Position numbers and translations under genes: made by a program | Notes under the pieces: model-generated | Databases searched by the model: none | What the model was told of the DNA's origin: nothing | Seen by the model: the letters and a program-made list of their open reading frames with translations, nothing else | Shown here: positions 5,712-5,895 of the stretch, one piece after another | How the letters are laid out: each line of letters begins with the position of its first letter | Numbering within the stretch: position 1 is the stretch's first letter | From: Chloroflexota bacterium | GTDB lineage: Bacteria > Chloroflexota > Dehalococcoidia > GIF9 > UBA5629 | Direction of reading: 5' to 3' | DNA: 5,895 nt | NCBI GenBank assembly: GCA_026389695.1 | Contig: JAPLHI010000063.1 | Location: forward strand, 1 to 5,895

Positions 5712-5765
5712 TCGAACGTAGGCATGTATGCTAAGCCATAATAAAAATCATAGGTCCAAGGTTAC
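5712..5765 (+). repeat. Dispersed repeat copy R6
   Basis: TCGAACGTAGGCATGTATG, then CTAAGCCATAATAAAAATCA, then TAGGTCCAAGG. It is very close to R2 (TGTATG, TAA, CCATAATAAAAATCATAGG shared) although 3.6 kb away. It starts eight bases after the hydrolase-ATPase stop. GGC/GCC can form a small stem, but there is no T-run, so it is not a typical terminator. Confidence 0.7.
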
Positions 5766-5895
5766 CGCCTCTTTGGCTCTGTGAATCTGAGGAATCTGAA
5801 GCCTGCGTCGAAGTACTTTCGGCATCTTAAATGACCGTACTTACTGTCCCATTGTCCAGATTGTAAGTCGTGTTGAAGTCGTTTCAATCCGCGTT

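Noticed and set aside
5712..5730. Third tRNA T-loop (GTTCGAAC in R6)
   Set aside because: The TTCGAAC string has no paired stem and no acceptor strand after it. It aligns with the CGAACATCGG part of the repeat family instead.
1160..5765. True integron with attC sites
   Set aside because: The gene-repeat-gene layout invites the idea, but I could not find paired RYYYAAC / GTTRRRY boxes at suitable spacing around the repeats, genes are on both strands, and no integrase is present. Only the looser cassette-like description is kept.
5786..5810. Short direct repeat GAATCTGAGGAATCTGAAG
   Set aside because: Two adjacent nine-base units are too little to infer a satellite or binding array.

Overview
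The window reads as a mid-GC, gene-poor accessory stretch of a bacterial chromosome. My best guess is an uncultured Chloroflexota (Dehalococcoidia-like) organism. The basis is the style of the small multi-pass membrane proteins, an alpha/beta-hydrolase domain of the kind fused to adenylate cyclases and LuxR regulators, and tRNA/tmRNA 3'-end fragments of the sort left by integrating elements. This is recollection plus inference, not a database result.

Layout. (1) 1-783, plus strand: a 5'-truncated four-helix membrane protein with a plausible intrinsic terminator, then a second four-helix membrane protein with a strong Shine-Dalgarno. (2) 810-1927, minus strand: an isoprenylcysteine carboxyl methyltransferase (ICMT)-like integral membrane methyltransferase, followed by a small two-helix protein. 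The methyltransferase reading frame breaks at a run of seven A, so its canonical C-terminal end is out of frame. The ORF then runs on through a tRNA-like 3' fragment. (3) 2229-2462, minus strand: a 77-residue two-helix protein with a clear GTG start and Shine-Dalgarno. (4) 2683-3521, minus strand: a PlsY-type glycerol-3-phosphate acyltransferase split by a 95-bp tandem duplication that shifts the frame. (5) 3522-3955: a gene-free regulatory stretch with two repeat copies, a 13-bp palindrome and a good sigma70-type promoter. (6) 3956-5704, plus strand: the most interesting gene, a 582-residue fusion of an alpha/beta hydrolase with a C-terminal AAA+ ATPase. (7) 5705-5895: non-coding, with another repeat copy. 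It ends in a short string resembling the beginning of some CRISPR repeats.

Between 1160 and 5765 nearly every intergenic gap carries a copy, always in the same orientation, of a short (about 55 bp) imperfect repeat built around AACATCGGCATGTATGTTC and an AT-rich ATAAAAATCATAGGGC segment. Two copies are immediately followed by a T-arm plus acceptor 3' strand of a tRNA or tmRNA. The 'one repeat per gene' arrangement looks like a mosaic of single-gene insertions, although no integrase or transposase is inside the window.

There is no obvious shared pathway. The methyltransferase and PlsY both act on membrane lipids or prenyl/acyl substrates, and three further genes encode small membrane proteins, so a membrane theme is visible. 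The hydrolase-AAA+ gene stands alone with its own promoter and looks like a sensor/effector NTPase of unknown role.
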